A stretch of 64,000 bases of DNA from JADKIH01 sp031367345 (GCA_031367345.1 JANLPR010000201.1:1-64000); one strand, 5' to 3'. Counted from the stretch's first letter, positions 18,004 to 27,897 are shown. Translations and numbers: made by a program. The notes: generated by a model not told the origin, from the sequence alone.

Positions 18004-18327
18004 TAAACATATTAAATTGCAAGTTGTTGATATTTAAGCTAGTATAAGACTGAAAAGATGGCCGGACTTAAAGTCCTGAAACCGTATAAGCCAAACAGGA
18101 CGATTTTTACAGTAGAGTTCGGTCAAATAAATTTTCTCTACTATTTCTAATTAACTATTTCTACGAATTGTATCATAAACATTTAACAGAAAATTTCTTT
18201 CAGAATCTTTTTTATCGACTATACAACGGCTGTCAAAAAAATATCGCAAAATAATTTACCGTGACCAAAAATGAAATTGGAATTGAAATTAATTATTCTC
18301 GCCACTATTTTTCATGGAAAAAATCTT
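18004..18327. other. Intergenic region behind the dipeptide epimerase
   Basis: About 320 bp without a supported gene. A near-perfect palindrome GGACTTAAAGTCC lies at 18064-18076. This is also where a boundary of the mobile-mystery module would be expected; I could not identify target duplications. Confidence 0.4.
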
Positions 18328-19404
18328 TCAAAAATATCTTGCCCCTAACCCGGGTTCTTCACCGATGGTAATCTTGCCCGAATCTCCATAAACCATTCCT
18401 CCTAGTACCGGATCTTCTTCAAACATTAACGGCGTATCAAAATCAAAATATTTTATTTGATTGCTGCAATACGACAAATGTACAGCTGCCGTAAATCCTA
18501 AACGCGATTCTAAAAAACCTCCCAACTGTACTTCAACAGTATTAGCCTCCGCTAATTTTAAAATTTTTAATGCTTTAAAAATTCCTCCCGATTTTCCCAA
18601 CTTCACATTAAAAAGATTACATGCATCGAGTTTTATTAATCGCGCTGCATCTAAATCGTCACAACAACTTTCATCGGCCATCAACGGAATTTTACTCGCT
18701 CTTTTTATTTCTCCTAATTCCAAAAAAGCATGTCGATTGATCGGCTCTTCGCAATGCTGAATATTAAATTGGACTAACTCATTCAACACATGTATCGCAT
18801 CTTCTTTACTCCATCCTTGATTCGCATCAATCCTTATCGGTATTTCCATTCCTACCTTTTCTCTAATCCTGCGAATTCGATTTATGTCTTCCTCCGCTTT
18901 TCCTCCCAGCTTTACTTTAATTATCGTAAAACCTCGCTGAACTATTTTCAGTGCATCATCCGCCATTTTCTCGGCATCCGATAAACTCACGGTATAGTCT
19001 GTTACGATCTCTTTGTTTTTTTCTCCACCTAAAAATTTATACAACGGTAGCCCTACTTTCTTTGATGCAAGATCGTACAACGCCATATCGAATGCACTCT
19101 TGATTGATGTGTTGCCAAAAATAACTTTGTCCATCAGCAAAACATTTGCCTCAATGTCCAACGCATTCTTCCCAATCAAGTTCTCTGCAATTATTTTTCC
19201 TATAACTTCACATGTGCCCGACGTCTCTCCATGTATGCTTCTAAAGGGACTGCACTCTCCCACTCCTTCAATCCCACTCTCACATCGAATTGTCACTGAA
19301 ACGTTATCGGCATAGTCCAAACGACCTAGCGAAATAATAAATGGCTCGCGCAATTTTACCTTCAACGGTTTTATTACTATCTCCTTTATTATTTCGTTTC
19401 CCAT
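18328..19404 (-). CDS. Dipeptide epimerase (L-Ala-D/L-Glu epimerase type, enolase superfamily)
   Basis: About 358 residues from the ATG at 19404, starting MGNEIIKEIVIKPLKVKL; an ATG at 19419 would overlap the upstream gene. Muconate-lactonizing-like enolase superfamily: KVKLGG supplies the KxK pair, and metal ligands lie in IRIDANQGW, CEEPI and MADESC. The second catalytic Lys is in NVKLGKSGG, and the C-terminal FDTPLMFEEDPVLGG matches the DxD loop of dipeptide epimerases. It would recycle murein peptides in the cytoplasm. The start is 4 bp from the stop of the secreted nuclease gene, so they are co-transcribed. Confidence 0.88.
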   Translation of the reverse strand: MGNEIIKEIVIKPLKVKLREPFIISLGRLDYADNVSVTIRCESGIEGVGECSPFRSIHGETSGTCEVIGKIIAENLIGKNALDIEANVLLMDKVIFGNTSIKSAFDMALYDLASKKVGLPLYKFLGGEKNKEIVTDYTVSLSDAEKMADDALKIVQRGFTIIKVKLGGKAEEDINRIRRIREKVGMEIPIRIDANQGWSKEDAIHVLNELVQFNIQHCEEPINRHAFLELGEIKRASKIPLMADESCCDDLDAARLIKLDACNLFNVKLGKSGGIFKALKILKLAEANTVEVQLGGFLESRLGFTAAVHLSYCSNQIKYFDFDTPLMFEEDPVLGGMVYGDSGKITIGEEPGLGARYF

Positions 19405-19408
19405 AAAA

Positions 19409-21073
19409 TTAATACACAATCAATTTACTATAATACACTTTCATACTTGTGCTTTGCTTTAAAATATACGTTCCAGGCGACAAACTCTCTGTACTTATTA
19501 AAACCCTCTCGCCTTTCGAAACTGTCGCTGTTTTTACTACTCTTCCTTCTACGTCCATCAACAGTACATCGAACGATTGATTTTTGCTTTCAATAACTAA
19601 TTGATCATGCACTGGATTCGGATAAACAAGTGAAGATAATTCATCAATGTCGTTCACACTATTAAAGAAATTATCATTTACAAAAATCGGAATCGATGCT
19701 GCGTAACTTCCTACTCCATTCGTTTCATTCAATTGAAAACTTAAAAATGCTCTCACCGAATCTGTTGTTATAGAATTGTATCGAATAACTATGTTCGATG
19801 CATCTCCCGACTGAAGTGTACTATTTCCTCCACCAGAAATGATTGTCATCTCCGCCGGATGCGTAACTTGAATCGATGAAATATCTATTTGTGTATTGCC
19901 TTTATTCACTAACACATAATTAAAATCTGTTGGTGTACTAATTGGAATGTACCCGTAAATAATTGTGTCTTGCGTGAGATCAAAAGAAAAATTAGCAGGA
20001 TCAACGGAAGTACTGATGAACGAATGAATACGCTCTATGAATTGCGGATAATCTACAAATGGATTTCTATTTCTTTGTACTAGTTGAATATCATCAAGTC
20101 TTCTTTTATCCACATCTGTCACCGGAAAATTCATCGACCATGTACGTAAAACATTTTCCTGAGCCTGAGTAATAAAATTTGCATAATTCTGATACCTTAA
20201 AACAAAATAAAACAAGGCTCGCGCTACTCGTCCTTTTTGCTGATCGCGTGGCTCGAAAGTACTGCCGTTCGATTTAGATCCGCCAACTGTCCACGTAGGA
20301 TTTGTAACCACCGCAAATGGATTATCTGCTCTTACATTATTTGCCGTATTATCTGTCGGAAATAAATGATGTAAGTCCGATTTCATTGGTTCTGCACTCA
20401 AGAAAAAAGATTGAGGAAAAGTATGCTCTGTATTGAATGCATAATTATTCTGACAGTCTGTTCTGTCGACATACCCTACTGCTGTTCTCCCTGTATAAAC
20501 ACATTCCAATGTATTCTGAACAGCACCTTGTCCATTCGTTCGTTGGTTATCGATGTTCATAAACATATTATCACGTGCAACATTATATCCCAATGAAAGA
20601 TATCCGGCTCCTGTAATAGTATTGATCGTTGTCTTTAACGCTTCCTCTGAAGTGTTTTCGGTTAAGTCATAATACGAATTTGAAAATCGTCCTTGTCCAA
20701 TAAGATCTACATTTACATAACCCCGTAGTCCATCATTCACTATTACCATTTCTGAATTGTGAAAAATATTGTGCCGCGGCGAAAATTTCACCCACACATT
20801 TTGCGAAGCAGAAGCCGGAATTAAAAAGGCAGATGCATCAACCGAAAATGCCGGTTGTCCATAAGTGGTGTAAAATTTAATAGCGTTTACAAAAATATTT
20901 TTTGTGGTCGGATTGCTAATTGTCAATTGCAAACTATCGGGAGCATTTTCGAAAGCTACTCCAAAATTAAGTTGGCTATTATTTACTGTTAAACCTTGTG
21001 CATTTACAAAGGCCGGAAAACAAAATAAGGTTGCTAAGAGCAACCCTATTTGAATACTTTTAATTTTATTCAT
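19409..21073 (-). CDS. Secreted endonuclease I family nuclease with T9SS sorting domain
   Basis: 554 residues. Signal peptide 1-25; residues 27-125 form an immunoglobulin-like choice-of-anchor domain (LNFGVAFENAPDSLQLTISN). The endonuclease I domain (about 135-345) has NTEHTFPQSFF and MKSDLHHLFPTDN, the metal and catalytic core of that His-Me nuclease family. A second Ig-like domain follows, and the tail YPNPVHDQLVIES...LSPGTYILK is a T9SS type A signal. It probably degrades extracellular DNA or RNA for nutrients. It is co-transcribed with the dipeptide epimerase. Confidence 0.9.
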   Translation of the reverse strand: MNKIKSIQIGLLLATLFCFPAFVNAQGLTVNNSQLNFGVAFENAPDSLQLTISNPTTKNIFVNAIKFYTTYGQPAFSVDASAFLIPASASQNVWVKFSPRHNIFHNSEMVIVNDGLRGYVNVDLIGQGRFSNSYYDLTENTSEEALKTTINTITGAGYLSLGYNVARDNMFMNIDNQRTNGQGAVQNTLECVYTGRTAVGYVDRTDCQNNYAFNTEHTFPQSFFLSAEPMKSDLHHLFPTDNTANNVRADNPFAVVTNPTWTVGGSKSNGSTFEPRDQQKGRVARALFYFVLRYQNYANFITQAQENVLRTWSMNFPVTDVDKRRLDDIQLVQRNRNPFVDYPQFIERIHSFISTSVDPANFSFDLTQDTIIYGYIPISTPTDFNYVLVNKGNTQIDISSIQVTHPAEMTIISGGGNSTLQSGDASNIVIRYNSITTDSVRAFLSFQLNETNGVGSYAASIPIFVNDNFFNSVNDIDELSSLVYPNPVHDQLVIESKNQSFDVLLMDVEGRVVKTATVSKGERVLISTESLSPGTYILKQSTSMKVYYSKLIVY

Positions 21074-21092
21074 TTATTTTATTTAAACAATA

Positions 21093-21530
21093 TTATTCCT
21101 CTGTCACTTCAATTTTTATGATTTCATCGCCTTCACGAATTGCATCAATCACCTCTAAACCATCAACAACTTTTCCGAAGCATGTATGATTTTTATCCAA
21201 GTGAGCTGTGTTTGCACGACTATGGCAAACGAAAAATTGTGATCCACCTGTATCGCGACCGGCATGTGCCATACTTAATACACCACGATCATGATACTGA
21301 TTTCCTCCTGTTAATTCACATTTGATTTTGTAACCCGGACCACCACTACCTGTTCCTTCAGGACATCCACCTTGAATTACAAAATTTGGGATAACACGAT
21401 GGAAACTCAATCCATTGTAAAATCCTTTCTCTGCTAAATCGCAAAAATTCTTTACTGTATTCGGAGCGTCTTTGTCGTAAAACTCAACACTCATATTTCC
21501 TTTCTCTGTGTAAATTGTAGCTTTTTTCAT
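21093..21530 (-). CDS. ppiB: Cyclophilin-type peptidyl-prolyl cis-trans isomerase
   Basis: 145 residues without a signal peptide, so cytoplasmic. Conserved cyclophilin active-site segments are FHRVIPNFVIQGG (catalytic Arg), GSGGPGYKIKCE, LSMAHAGRDTGGSQFFV and LDKNHTCFGKVVDGL. The length and the GCPEGTGSGGPG loop are close to PpiB-type enzymes. It accelerates proline isomerisation during folding. It lies 19 bp upstream of the nuclease gene in the same direction. Its promoter element TAACTTTG is 18 bp from the start codon. Confidence 0.93.
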   Translation of the reverse strand: MKKATIYTEKGNMSVEFYDKDAPNTVKNFCDLAEKGFYNGLSFHRVIPNFVIQGGCPEGTGSGGPGYKIKCELTGGNQYHDRGVLSMAHAGRDTGGSQFFVCHSRANTAHLDKNHTCFGKVVDGLEVIDAIREGDEIIKIEVTEE

Positions 21531-21547
21531 AGTTATTTATTGGAATG

Positions 21548-21555
21548 CAAAGTTA
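21548..21555 (-). promoter_or_regulatory. Candidate -7 promoter element of the cyclophilin gene
   Basis: The minus strand reads TAACTTTG, matching TAnnTTTG; a TTA triplet sits at the -33 spacing. Transcription would start only about 10 nt before the ATG. Confidence 0.55.
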
Positions 21556-21637
21556 AGATAAATGAACTTATTTCTAACGCGAATTGAACATTTAACTGAT
21601 TTGAAAAATCGTGTTCTTGTATTAGTTCAATGCAAGC

Positions 21638-22702
21638 TTATTTACCCGTTCCGGTTGTAAAGTCTTTCCAGCTTTTCACTTTGTATACATCTTCACCATA
21701 AAAGTGCGCTATCTGGTTTAAAAAAACAGAATTGATAAACGATGGAATTGCATCTACTATTTCATTCTCTTCATTTAAGATTACCAGCGAAGGAAACGAT
21801 AACGAGCCATGACACAATTCGAAGGCTAGACTATGATACGGAATTTGAACTGTTCCAGGATTAACCATCACTTTTCCTTTATAATAAAGAGTATCTTTTA
21901 TCGTTGGATTAAATTCGATGAGATCGAACTTTTTAGATATATATGCCATGTTCACCGAATCGGTGAAAGTTGATCTCTTCTCTACCTTACAGCTATTGCA
22001 CCAATCATAATTTCCAAGAAATATCATTTTCTTTTTTTCCGTTTTCATCTCTTTTGTGAACACATCTACCGGCTGCTTCCATTCAACTTGCTTTATCTTT
22101 TCGTTGATTGTAGTATCATAAAATGCTTTTTGATACCCATTATTGAAATCATCATAGCCGGAATTGCGATATGCGCCCTCTAATGAGAAGATAAGTATTG
22201 GCTCTAACTTCTGTGCCTCCAAAAATCCGGCTGCTATCATACTAAACTTGTATTCGTTTTTTTCTTGATCTAATCCATTCAAAAAAAGTGTAGTCGGATA
22301 CATCAATTTATTTTGAAGTAACTTAACTGCTAGCGGATGTGGAGTTCGTGGCTGATTGCTCGCAGGAAAATATTTTACGCCCAAATATTCAATTGTATCC
22401 TTCCCTTCTGCATCGAATTTAACAGGATAAAAATAGGCATTAATGTACGATGAAATATTCGCATCGGCATACGTTGTTTTCATCATGTGCTTACACCATC
22501 CACACCAATCGGTATAGAAGTCCATTATGATTGGACGAGGCTGCGTTTTGTATTTAATCATGGCCTCTTGGTAAGTCATCCATTTTACCAAACTTCCTTC
22601 GCTGTCAGCTTGCTGGCTTACCACATTTCCTTCGCGTGTAGCTTGCTGGCCGAAGGATGCTAAACTGAACAAACAAAAATAAATCGCTAGTTTTAATTTC
22701 AT
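21638..22702 (-). CDS. Periplasmic protein with two thioredoxin-like domains
   Basis: Start at 22702, because a signal peptide follows directly (MKLKLAIYFCLFSLASFGQQ) and a TATTTTTG promoter-like element lies just upstream. About 354 residues. Domain 1 has FYTDWCGWCKHM (CGWC) and resembles DUF255/thioredoxin_7 proteins. Domain 2 has NYDWCNSCKVEKR (CNSC) and a SFPSLVILNEENE strand with the cis-Pro region. A short tandem duplication sits just after the signal peptide (QQATREG then QQADSEG). Thiol-disulfide exchange in the periplasm is likely; the partner is unknown. Confidence 0.83.
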   Translation of the reverse strand: MKLKLAIYFCLFSLASFGQQATREGNVVSQQADSEGSLVKWMTYQEAMIKYKTQPRPIIMDFYTDWCGWCKHMMKTTYADANISSYINAYFYPVKFDAEGKDTIEYLGVKYFPASNQPRTPHPLAVKLLQNKLMYPTTLFLNGLDQEKNEYKFSMIAAGFLEAQKLEPILIFSLEGAYRNSGYDDFNNGYQKAFYDTTINEKIKQVEWKQPVDVFTKEMKTEKKKMIFLGNYDWCNSCKVEKRSTFTDSVNMAYISKKFDLIEFNPTIKDTLYYKGKVMVNPGTVQIPYHSLAFELCHGSLSFPSLVILNEENEIVDAIPSFINSVFLNQIAHFYGEDVYKVKSWKDFTTGTGK

Positions 22703-23003
22703 CTGTGCAAAAATAGTCAATAACTAATGAGTTTTTTCTTAAAAATGACACCCAATGAGGCATAAAATCTAACCTGAATTATATTCTTAGTATTTGTTGC
22801 TTAAAAATCCTCTTTAGGCTAACAAAGCTCCTTTTTTCTCTAAATAACGCTCTTTATACAAATTTAATTCGTCCAAATTTGGCTTTCCAAGACCTTTTCA
22901 AACTAACTTTTATCGTCTGAGACGGGCTGTTTACCCACTCAATTGCGACTACTTACCAATAAAAAATGACAGCATACCGTGTTTGGGTTAATTTGCTTGA
23001 ACG
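22703..23003. other. Divergent intergenic region
   Basis: 301 bp between the divergent thioredoxin-like and T9SS genes. It holds the minus-strand TATTTTTG element at 22708-22715. I see no RNA gene or repeat. Confidence 0.4.
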
Positions 23004-24404
23004 ATGAAATACTTACTTGCCTTCCTCTTCTCGACAACATTATTTTCTGCAGTTTCTGCACAAACAACTTTTGAGAGAACATACTCTTATGGAATTGGGT
23101 CTTCAATATGCCCTTTGCCAAACGGAGATTTTTTAACCGGTATCAACTACCCGCTCTATGGAATTGCACGGATGGATGAAAATGGAAATGTACTTTCATT
23201 TCAAAATACTAACCATACTACCATCAATTATATTAAACAAGCAAACGATGGCGGATTTGTTTATACCGGCATGAGCTTGATTAATTCGTATGCCACAGTT
23301 TCTAAAATGGATCAATATGGTTCTACGCTTTGGACAAAATCTTTTCAGCCATCAGGGTTTTCTGCTAGCGCTTCCGGAATTCTTCCTTTAACTGATAACA
23401 CATATATTTTTAATATGTCGAGTAACGGAGCCAATGTTTCTATGCCATATCAAATTTTTAAACTCGATGACGATGGCAATGAATTGTGGAGAAATTTTCC
23501 GGGTGATGCAACGGCTTCTAACCACTCCCTTATTAATAGCGACCATCTAGTTATTGACGCTTACACTACAAGAGTAAACGACGAATTCGGCATCATTACT
23601 ATTACGGGTATTGACAAAATAAATGGATTCACACAATGGTCAAAAACCATTTACGATCCTGCTTTAATGGTTAATAGTAACTATCCCGGATTTTCATTGG
23701 CTGCCAACTCAAGTTGCTTGTCTGCTGCGAACGAAATTTACGTAGCGGGTTCAAAATCTTTAATGACGGATCCAATGACCGGAACTTCTTACCAGTTCAT
23801 TTTAAAAACAGATGTTACCGGGAATACTCTTTGGGCAAAAACTTTTGGTGAAGGATCGTTTCAACAGATCAATCAGGTGGCCGATGGAGGATTAGTTTTG
23901 ATTGGCAAAGATGCTAAGTACGATGGATGGATGATGATGAAAATAAATTCAAACGGCGACAGCTTGTGGTCAACTTATTTTAACGCATTCAACAACTCCA
24001 CAGCTTTAGATTTTCATGAAACTGCCGATCAAGGCTTTCTTGTAAGTGGTTATGCGTATGAGGATATTAATCAAGCTTATTATACTTACATTATTAAAAC
24101 TGATAGTAGAGGTCAAGTTGGAAAAGTGACAACCATTAACACTACTACCGAATCAATTTTTAACAATGCTTCTTTCTCGCCAACATTTGTACACGACAAA
24201 GCTGTTATTCAACTTCCTGTTCAAGCTATGTCGACTAGCAACAGCGCCGTTGTAGTTGATATGTCGGGGAAAATAGTAAAAGATTTTTCTATTGTAGATG
24301 TACAAACAGAATTTAGCAGAGAAAATTTATCGTCAGGTGCTTATACGCTCGTGATTAAAAATAGTAATGGAAGTAGCGCTCATTTCAAATTTATAGTAGA
24401 GTAA
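23004..24404 (+). CDS. Secreted repeat protein with T9SS sorting domain
   Basis: 466 residues with a signal peptide (1-19, ending SAVSAQ). The body contains degenerate propeller-type repeats of the form (D/T)GxxLWxKTF...ADGGLVLIGKD, WMMMKINSNGDSLWS and TADQGFLVSGYAYED, like those of the T9SS protein at 29.2 kb. The last 75 residues (SFSPTFVHDKAVIQL...LSSGAYTLVIKN) form a T9SS type A tail. It is an extracellular or surface beta-propeller of unknown ligand, monocistronic, closed by a strong terminator. Confidence 0.82.
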   Translation: MKYLLAFLFSTTLFSAVSAQTTFERTYSYGIGSSICPLPNGDFLTGINYPLYGIARMDENGNVLSFQNTNHTTINYIKQANDGGFVYTGMSLINSYATVSKMDQYGSTLWTKSFQPSGFSASASGILPLTDNTYIFNMSSNGANVSMPYQIFKLDDDGNELWRNFPGDATASNHSLINSDHLVIDAYTTRVNDEFGIITITGIDKINGFTQWSKTIYDPALMVNSNYPGFSLAANSSCLSAANEIYVAGSKSLMTDPMTGTSYQFILKTDVTGNTLWAKTFGEGSFQQINQVADGGLVLIGKDAKYDGWMMMKINSNGDSLWSTYFNAFNNSTALDFHETADQGFLVSGYAYEDINQAYYTYIIKTDSRGQVGKVTTINTTTESIFNNASFSPTFVHDKAVIQLPVQAMSTSNSAVVVDMSGKIVKDFSIVDVQTEFSRENLSSGAYTLVIKNSNGSSAHFKFIVE

Positions 24405-24439
24405 ACCCACGCTAATGCTTTACTAATGCCCGCCAATGC

Positions 24440-24466
24440 AAAAGGCTGTCTGCGTGACAGCCTTTT
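24440..24466. terminator. Bidirectional terminator
   Basis: Perfect 11-bp stem AAAAGGCTGTC / GACAGCCTTTT with loop TGCGT, followed by T-rich sequence, between convergent genes. Confidence 0.85.
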
Positions 24467-24503
24467 CATTTTTTACTTTTTTATTTATCAGCTTTCGTAT
24501 CAA

Positions 24504-25358
24504 TCAAGATCCCATTTCAATATCGGCCGAAAAAGTGTTCCCGTTTTTTATATCACCCATTTTATATCCTTTATAAAACCATTCTTTTCTTTGTTGAGAG
24601 GTGCCATGAGTAAAGGCATCGGGAACAACACTTCCTCCGCTTTGTTTTTGAATATTGTCGTCGCCAACTGCATTCGCAGCGTTCAATGCTTCTTCAATGT
24701 CTCCTTCTTCAACAATATGATTTTTTTGATCGGCGAAATGAGCCCACACTCCGGCATAATAATCGGCTTGCAATTCAAGCTTTACCGAATATTTATTGTA
24801 AGCAGTTTCTGTTAGTTCCTCACGCAATCGCTGCATCTTTTCAGTTGTACCTAATAAGTTTTGTACATGATGGCCCACTTCATGTGCTATTACATACGCC
24901 ATTGCAAAATCGCCGGAAGCATGAAAACGGTTTTTTAACTCTTCGTAAAAAGATAGATCGATGTATAATTTTCTATCGGCCGGACAATAAAAAGGACCGG
25001 ACTCTGCTCCTGCAGTTCCACAACCGGACTGAACTCTATCACGAAACAAAACTAATTTTGGTTCTGTGTAACGCAATCCATTTTCTTCAAAAATAGTTTT
25101 CCATGTATTCTCAGTTTCTGCCAGTACAACAGAAACAAATTGCGCCATCGTATCTTCTGATTGTTGTTCTGCTGCCGACAATGTTTTGCCGGATTGCATT
25201 GAATTAATGTCGGGTAATTGTGATGGATCTCCACCAAGAAATGCATAAAGCAAATACACCACAAGTCCCAAAGCGCTTCCACCTTTAAGAATTCCTCCTG
25301 TAGAAAGACCTCTTCTGTCTTCTACGTTATCACTACCACTCCTCCCTTTCCAAAGCAT
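24504..25358 (-). CDS. ypfJ: YpfJ-type neutral zinc metallopeptidase
   Basis: 284 residues. N-terminus MLWKGRSGSDNVEDRRG is the family hallmark, and one membrane segment (GLVVYLLYAFLG) follows. The catalytic region has the bridge CGTAGAESGPFYCPADRKLYID and the zinc motif AHEVGHHVQNLLG (about 157-169), with the third ligand in ELQADYYAGVWAH. The length and motif order match the whole family. It is a membrane-anchored protein whose substrate is not known. Confidence 0.92.
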   Translation of the reverse strand: MLWKGRSGSDNVEDRRGLSTGGILKGGSALGLVVYLLYAFLGGDPSQLPDINSMQSGKTLSAAEQQSEDTMAQFVSVVLAETENTWKTIFEENGLRYTEPKLVLFRDRVQSGCGTAGAESGPFYCPADRKLYIDLSFYEELKNRFHASGDFAMAYVIAHEVGHHVQNLLGTTEKMQRLREELTETAYNKYSVKLELQADYYAGVWAHFADQKNHIVEEGDIEEALNAANAVGDDNIQKQSGGSVVPDAFTHGTSQQRKEWFYKGYKMGDIKNGNTFSADIEMGS

Positions 25359-25523
25359 CGTTTTTTTTTGTGAAGATAAATAATATTACGAATTAATTAA
25401 AATTCATAATTACCCTCTTTAATTTTCGCAAAATTAATTCTGTTATTCGCCAAAAAACAAGTCTTTATTCTATTAATACTGAATAAAAATTCAATTACTC
25501 CATTTGATATGTAAAATTAAAAG

Positions 25524-26111
25524 TTATAAATAATACCGTACCATTGGCCGATTCTTCGATGTTCTGTCTACAATTTCAAATCCTGCTCTTTCAAATGACT
25601 TGTACAATCCTATCCATGCAAATGTATCAGGTAAAATATCTTTAGTAGGAATTGTTGGATAAGCTTCAATAATTTTAATTCGATTTTCTTTTGCATATTG
25701 AATTACGCCTTTCAATAATTTAACCGACACTCCTTGTCTTCGAAAATCTTTATGAATAAAAAAGCAAGGAATCGACCAAACAGGTTTATCATCTATTCGC
25801 TTATGAACTCTAGATCTGCCAAGTTTCGAAAAATTTTCGCGAGGAGCAAATGCACACCATGCTATGGCCCGACCTTCATACAGTGCCATTAAACCGGCCG
25901 GTTGATTGTTCCACACTAACTCTTTCATTGCATTTTTATTCCCTTCGTCAATTTTCCCCTCTTGAAAATCACTTTTACTTAAACGATAATACATGCACCA
26001 GCAATTTCCACAAGCTCCTTTTACTCCGAATAACTCTATAAACTTTCCCCAGTTTTTTTTGGACAAAGGCTCTACTGTTAATTCGTTAGAAATTATACTT
26101 TCGTTTTCCAC
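25524..26111 (-). CDS. GNAT family N-acetyltransferase
   Basis: 195 residues. The acetyl-CoA-binding core is FIHKDFRRQGVSVKLLKGVIQYAKEN (the (Q/R)xxGx(G/A) position reads RRQGVS), with a Cys-rich N-terminal stretch CGNCWCMYYRL typical of a Bacteroidota/Firmicutes GNAT subfamily. AWIGLYKSFERAGFEIVDRTSKNRPMVR forms the C-terminal strand. The substrate is unknown. It is monocistronic. Confidence 0.83.
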   Translation of the reverse strand: MENESIISNELTVEPLSKKNWGKFIELFGVKGACGNCWCMYYRLSKSDFQEGKIDEGNKNAMKELVWNNQPAGLMALYEGRAIAWCAFAPRENFSKLGRSRVHKRIDDKPVWSIPCFFIHKDFRRQGVSVKLLKGVIQYAKENRIKIIEAYPTIPTKDILPDTFAWIGLYKSFERAGFEIVDRTSKNRPMVRYYL

Positions 26112-26315
26112 TTGTAGTAATTAAAAAATTCTTAAAATAAATAGCTTCTAGAATCGATTGGGTTGGCCAATATTCATTTCCTTTTTTTATTATAAAATAA
26201 AATCACGTGTTCATAATCAGCTAAACAAATATATCAAAACGAAATTGATAAATAAAGTAATGAAAAACACTTTTTATTCTTTCCGAATAATAAAAATAAA
26301 TCACTGAATGAAGTA

Positions 26316-26951
26316 TTACTTTGCCAAAAACTTATTCTCACAGTTCATCAATTCAAGAGCACTTATCTTTTGAGCTAATTCATTTTGCAATGTGACGGTT
26401 TTATCTTTTGAATACCAAGTATGCAACTCTAATTCAAAATCCGATTTAGAAATAGTGTCAACATTGGCTTTCCACCTCAACATAATTTGATTTGCAGGTT
26501 CCGGCCTCGATCCCCACATTCCTACCACATTGTCTGAGTTACGATCTACTATTATTAAATATGGAATAGCATGTTTCGCACTTCGTATTACTCTATCCCA
26601 TATCGCAGGATTCTCTTCGCTCAAAAATATTAAAAGCTCTATTTTTCCTGAAGACGCATTCGCTATTTTTTCAAAGACGGGTATGATCTGTGCACAATCA
26701 CCACACCATGCCTCCGCCATCACTGCCCAAACTTGCTCACATTTCATTTGGCTAATAAGATTGCTAAGTTCCGAATTTATCGCTATCGTTTTATCAAGAC
26801 GATTCATTCGTTGAATATTCAATTTGGTAAAATCGAATAGCTCTTGCGATTGAATTGGTCCAGTTGTTTTTCCCTCACTCACCAACTGATTTACCAGTTT
26901 TCTGTATGAAGTATAGTCGTACGAGTTTTTGAGTAATAATTTCCCCTTCAT
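26316..26951 (-). CDS. Thioredoxin family protein (thioredoxin_9)
   Basis: 211 residues without a signal peptide. The thioredoxin_9 pattern has a helical N-terminal part, the strand VWAVMAEAWCGDCAQIIPVF with redox-active CGDC (about residue 78-81), ELLIFLSEENPAIWD, and IPYLIIVDRN with cis-Pro. It is probably a cytoplasmic thiol oxidoreductase. A perfect palindrome lies about 60 bp upstream and may be an operator. Confidence 0.85.
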   Translation of the reverse strand: MKGKLLLKNSYDYTSYRKLVNQLVSEGKTTGPIQSQELFDFTKLNIQRMNRLDKTIAINSELSNLISQMKCEQVWAVMAEAWCGDCAQIIPVFEKIANASSGKIELLIFLSEENPAIWDRVIRSAKHAIPYLIIVDRNSDNVVGMWGSRPEPANQIMLRWKANVDTISKSDFELELHTWYSKDKTVTLQNELAQKISALELMNCENKFLAK

Positions 26952-27264
26952 GCTTTACTTAAATCCTTATTTCTTTTTTTACTTTGACTAATATAATGAT
27001 GCAATGTCTCATGTTATAATTCTATAACATTATTATAAAGTAAATTATAAAACGATTCAATAGTTTTTTGATTCCATTTTTCCAACTCTACCCGCTTACT
27101 TCCATGCGTTCAAATACATTTACATTTTTCATTTTCTCGGAGCAGTATTTCAATTAAAATTAATTGGCATAATAATGTATCCGGTGATGCACTACCGAAA
27201 TACACCATATTACCTGCAGATAAATATACTTTTAATTAATAATTGAATAAGCTAGTAATAAATA
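26952..27264. other. Intergenic region with a perfect palindrome
   Basis: 313 bp between two minus-strand genes. ATGTTATA-ATTC-TATAACAT at 27011-27030 has perfect 8-bp arms and lies 60-79 bp upstream of the thioredoxin_9 start, a typical operator distance. Nothing else recognisable. Confidence 0.5.
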
Positions 27265-27897
27265 CTAATGAGCCACTATTAATCTCCCTTTAGTTTTATC
27301 TATCAGTCCTTCACCCGAAATTAAAAACAAATAAATTCCATTTGGCAATTCAGAAGCATCAATTTCAAAATAGTCATTAGTTGTACTAAAGGTTTTTATT
27401 TGAACTCCAAACGGATTATACAACGCTAATTGAAATGAGCCACTCTTCCTATTGCTAAAATAGATTTTCGATTCATCTATGACAGGATTTGGTCTAACTT
27501 GATAACCGTTGGCTGTCACATCAATAACTTGAATCTGCAAAACTTCCGAATTACCATTTCCACCTAACTGGATAAAATAATAACTAAAACCATTCTTAAT
27601 TGGATTCGCATCTATAAAACTATAGGCTTGCGCAAAAGAATTATTTCCACAAACACCCGGAATGTCTCCAATTGTAGAGTAACTAATTTTATCTACTGAA
27701 CGATATACTTGAATACCATTACAAGTACTTCCCGAACTAATCGTCCAGTTTAAATACACTTTTCCGTAATATTCTGTTACACTAAAATTGTCGAGAATTA
27801 AACTTCGTTGAGCATAGCCTTTGTATGTTGAAATAAGCATCAACAAACAAAATACAGCTAATCGAAAAGCAATTTTAACCTCTGTCGCTTTTTCCAT
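27265..27897 (-). CDS. Small secreted T9SS-sorted protein
   Basis: 210 residues. Signal peptide 1-29 (ending STYKGYAQ). A single fibronectin-like domain (VYLNWTISSGSTCNGIQVYRSVDK) precedes a T9SS type A tail (RPNPVIDESKIYFSN...LPNGIYLFLISGE). It may be a surface adhesin or cell-wall protein. It lies just downstream of an ECF sigma/anti-sigma pair and is possibly part of the same regulon. Confidence 0.78.
   Translation of the reverse strand: MEKATEVKIAFRLAVFCLLMLISTYKGYAQRSLILDNFSVTEYYGKVYLNWTISSGSTCNGIQVYRSVDKISYSTIGDIPGVCGNNSFAQAYSFIDANPIKNGFSYYFIQLGGNGNSEVLQIQVIDVTANGYQVRPNPVIDESKIYFSNRKSGSFQLALYNPFGVQIKTFSTTNDYFEIDASELPNGIYLFLISGEGLIDKTKGRLIVAH

Noticed and set aside
24426..24815. Long plus-strand frame opposite the YpfJ gene
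   Set aside because: It is the antisense shadow of a well-supported metallopeptidase gene and starts inside a terminator.
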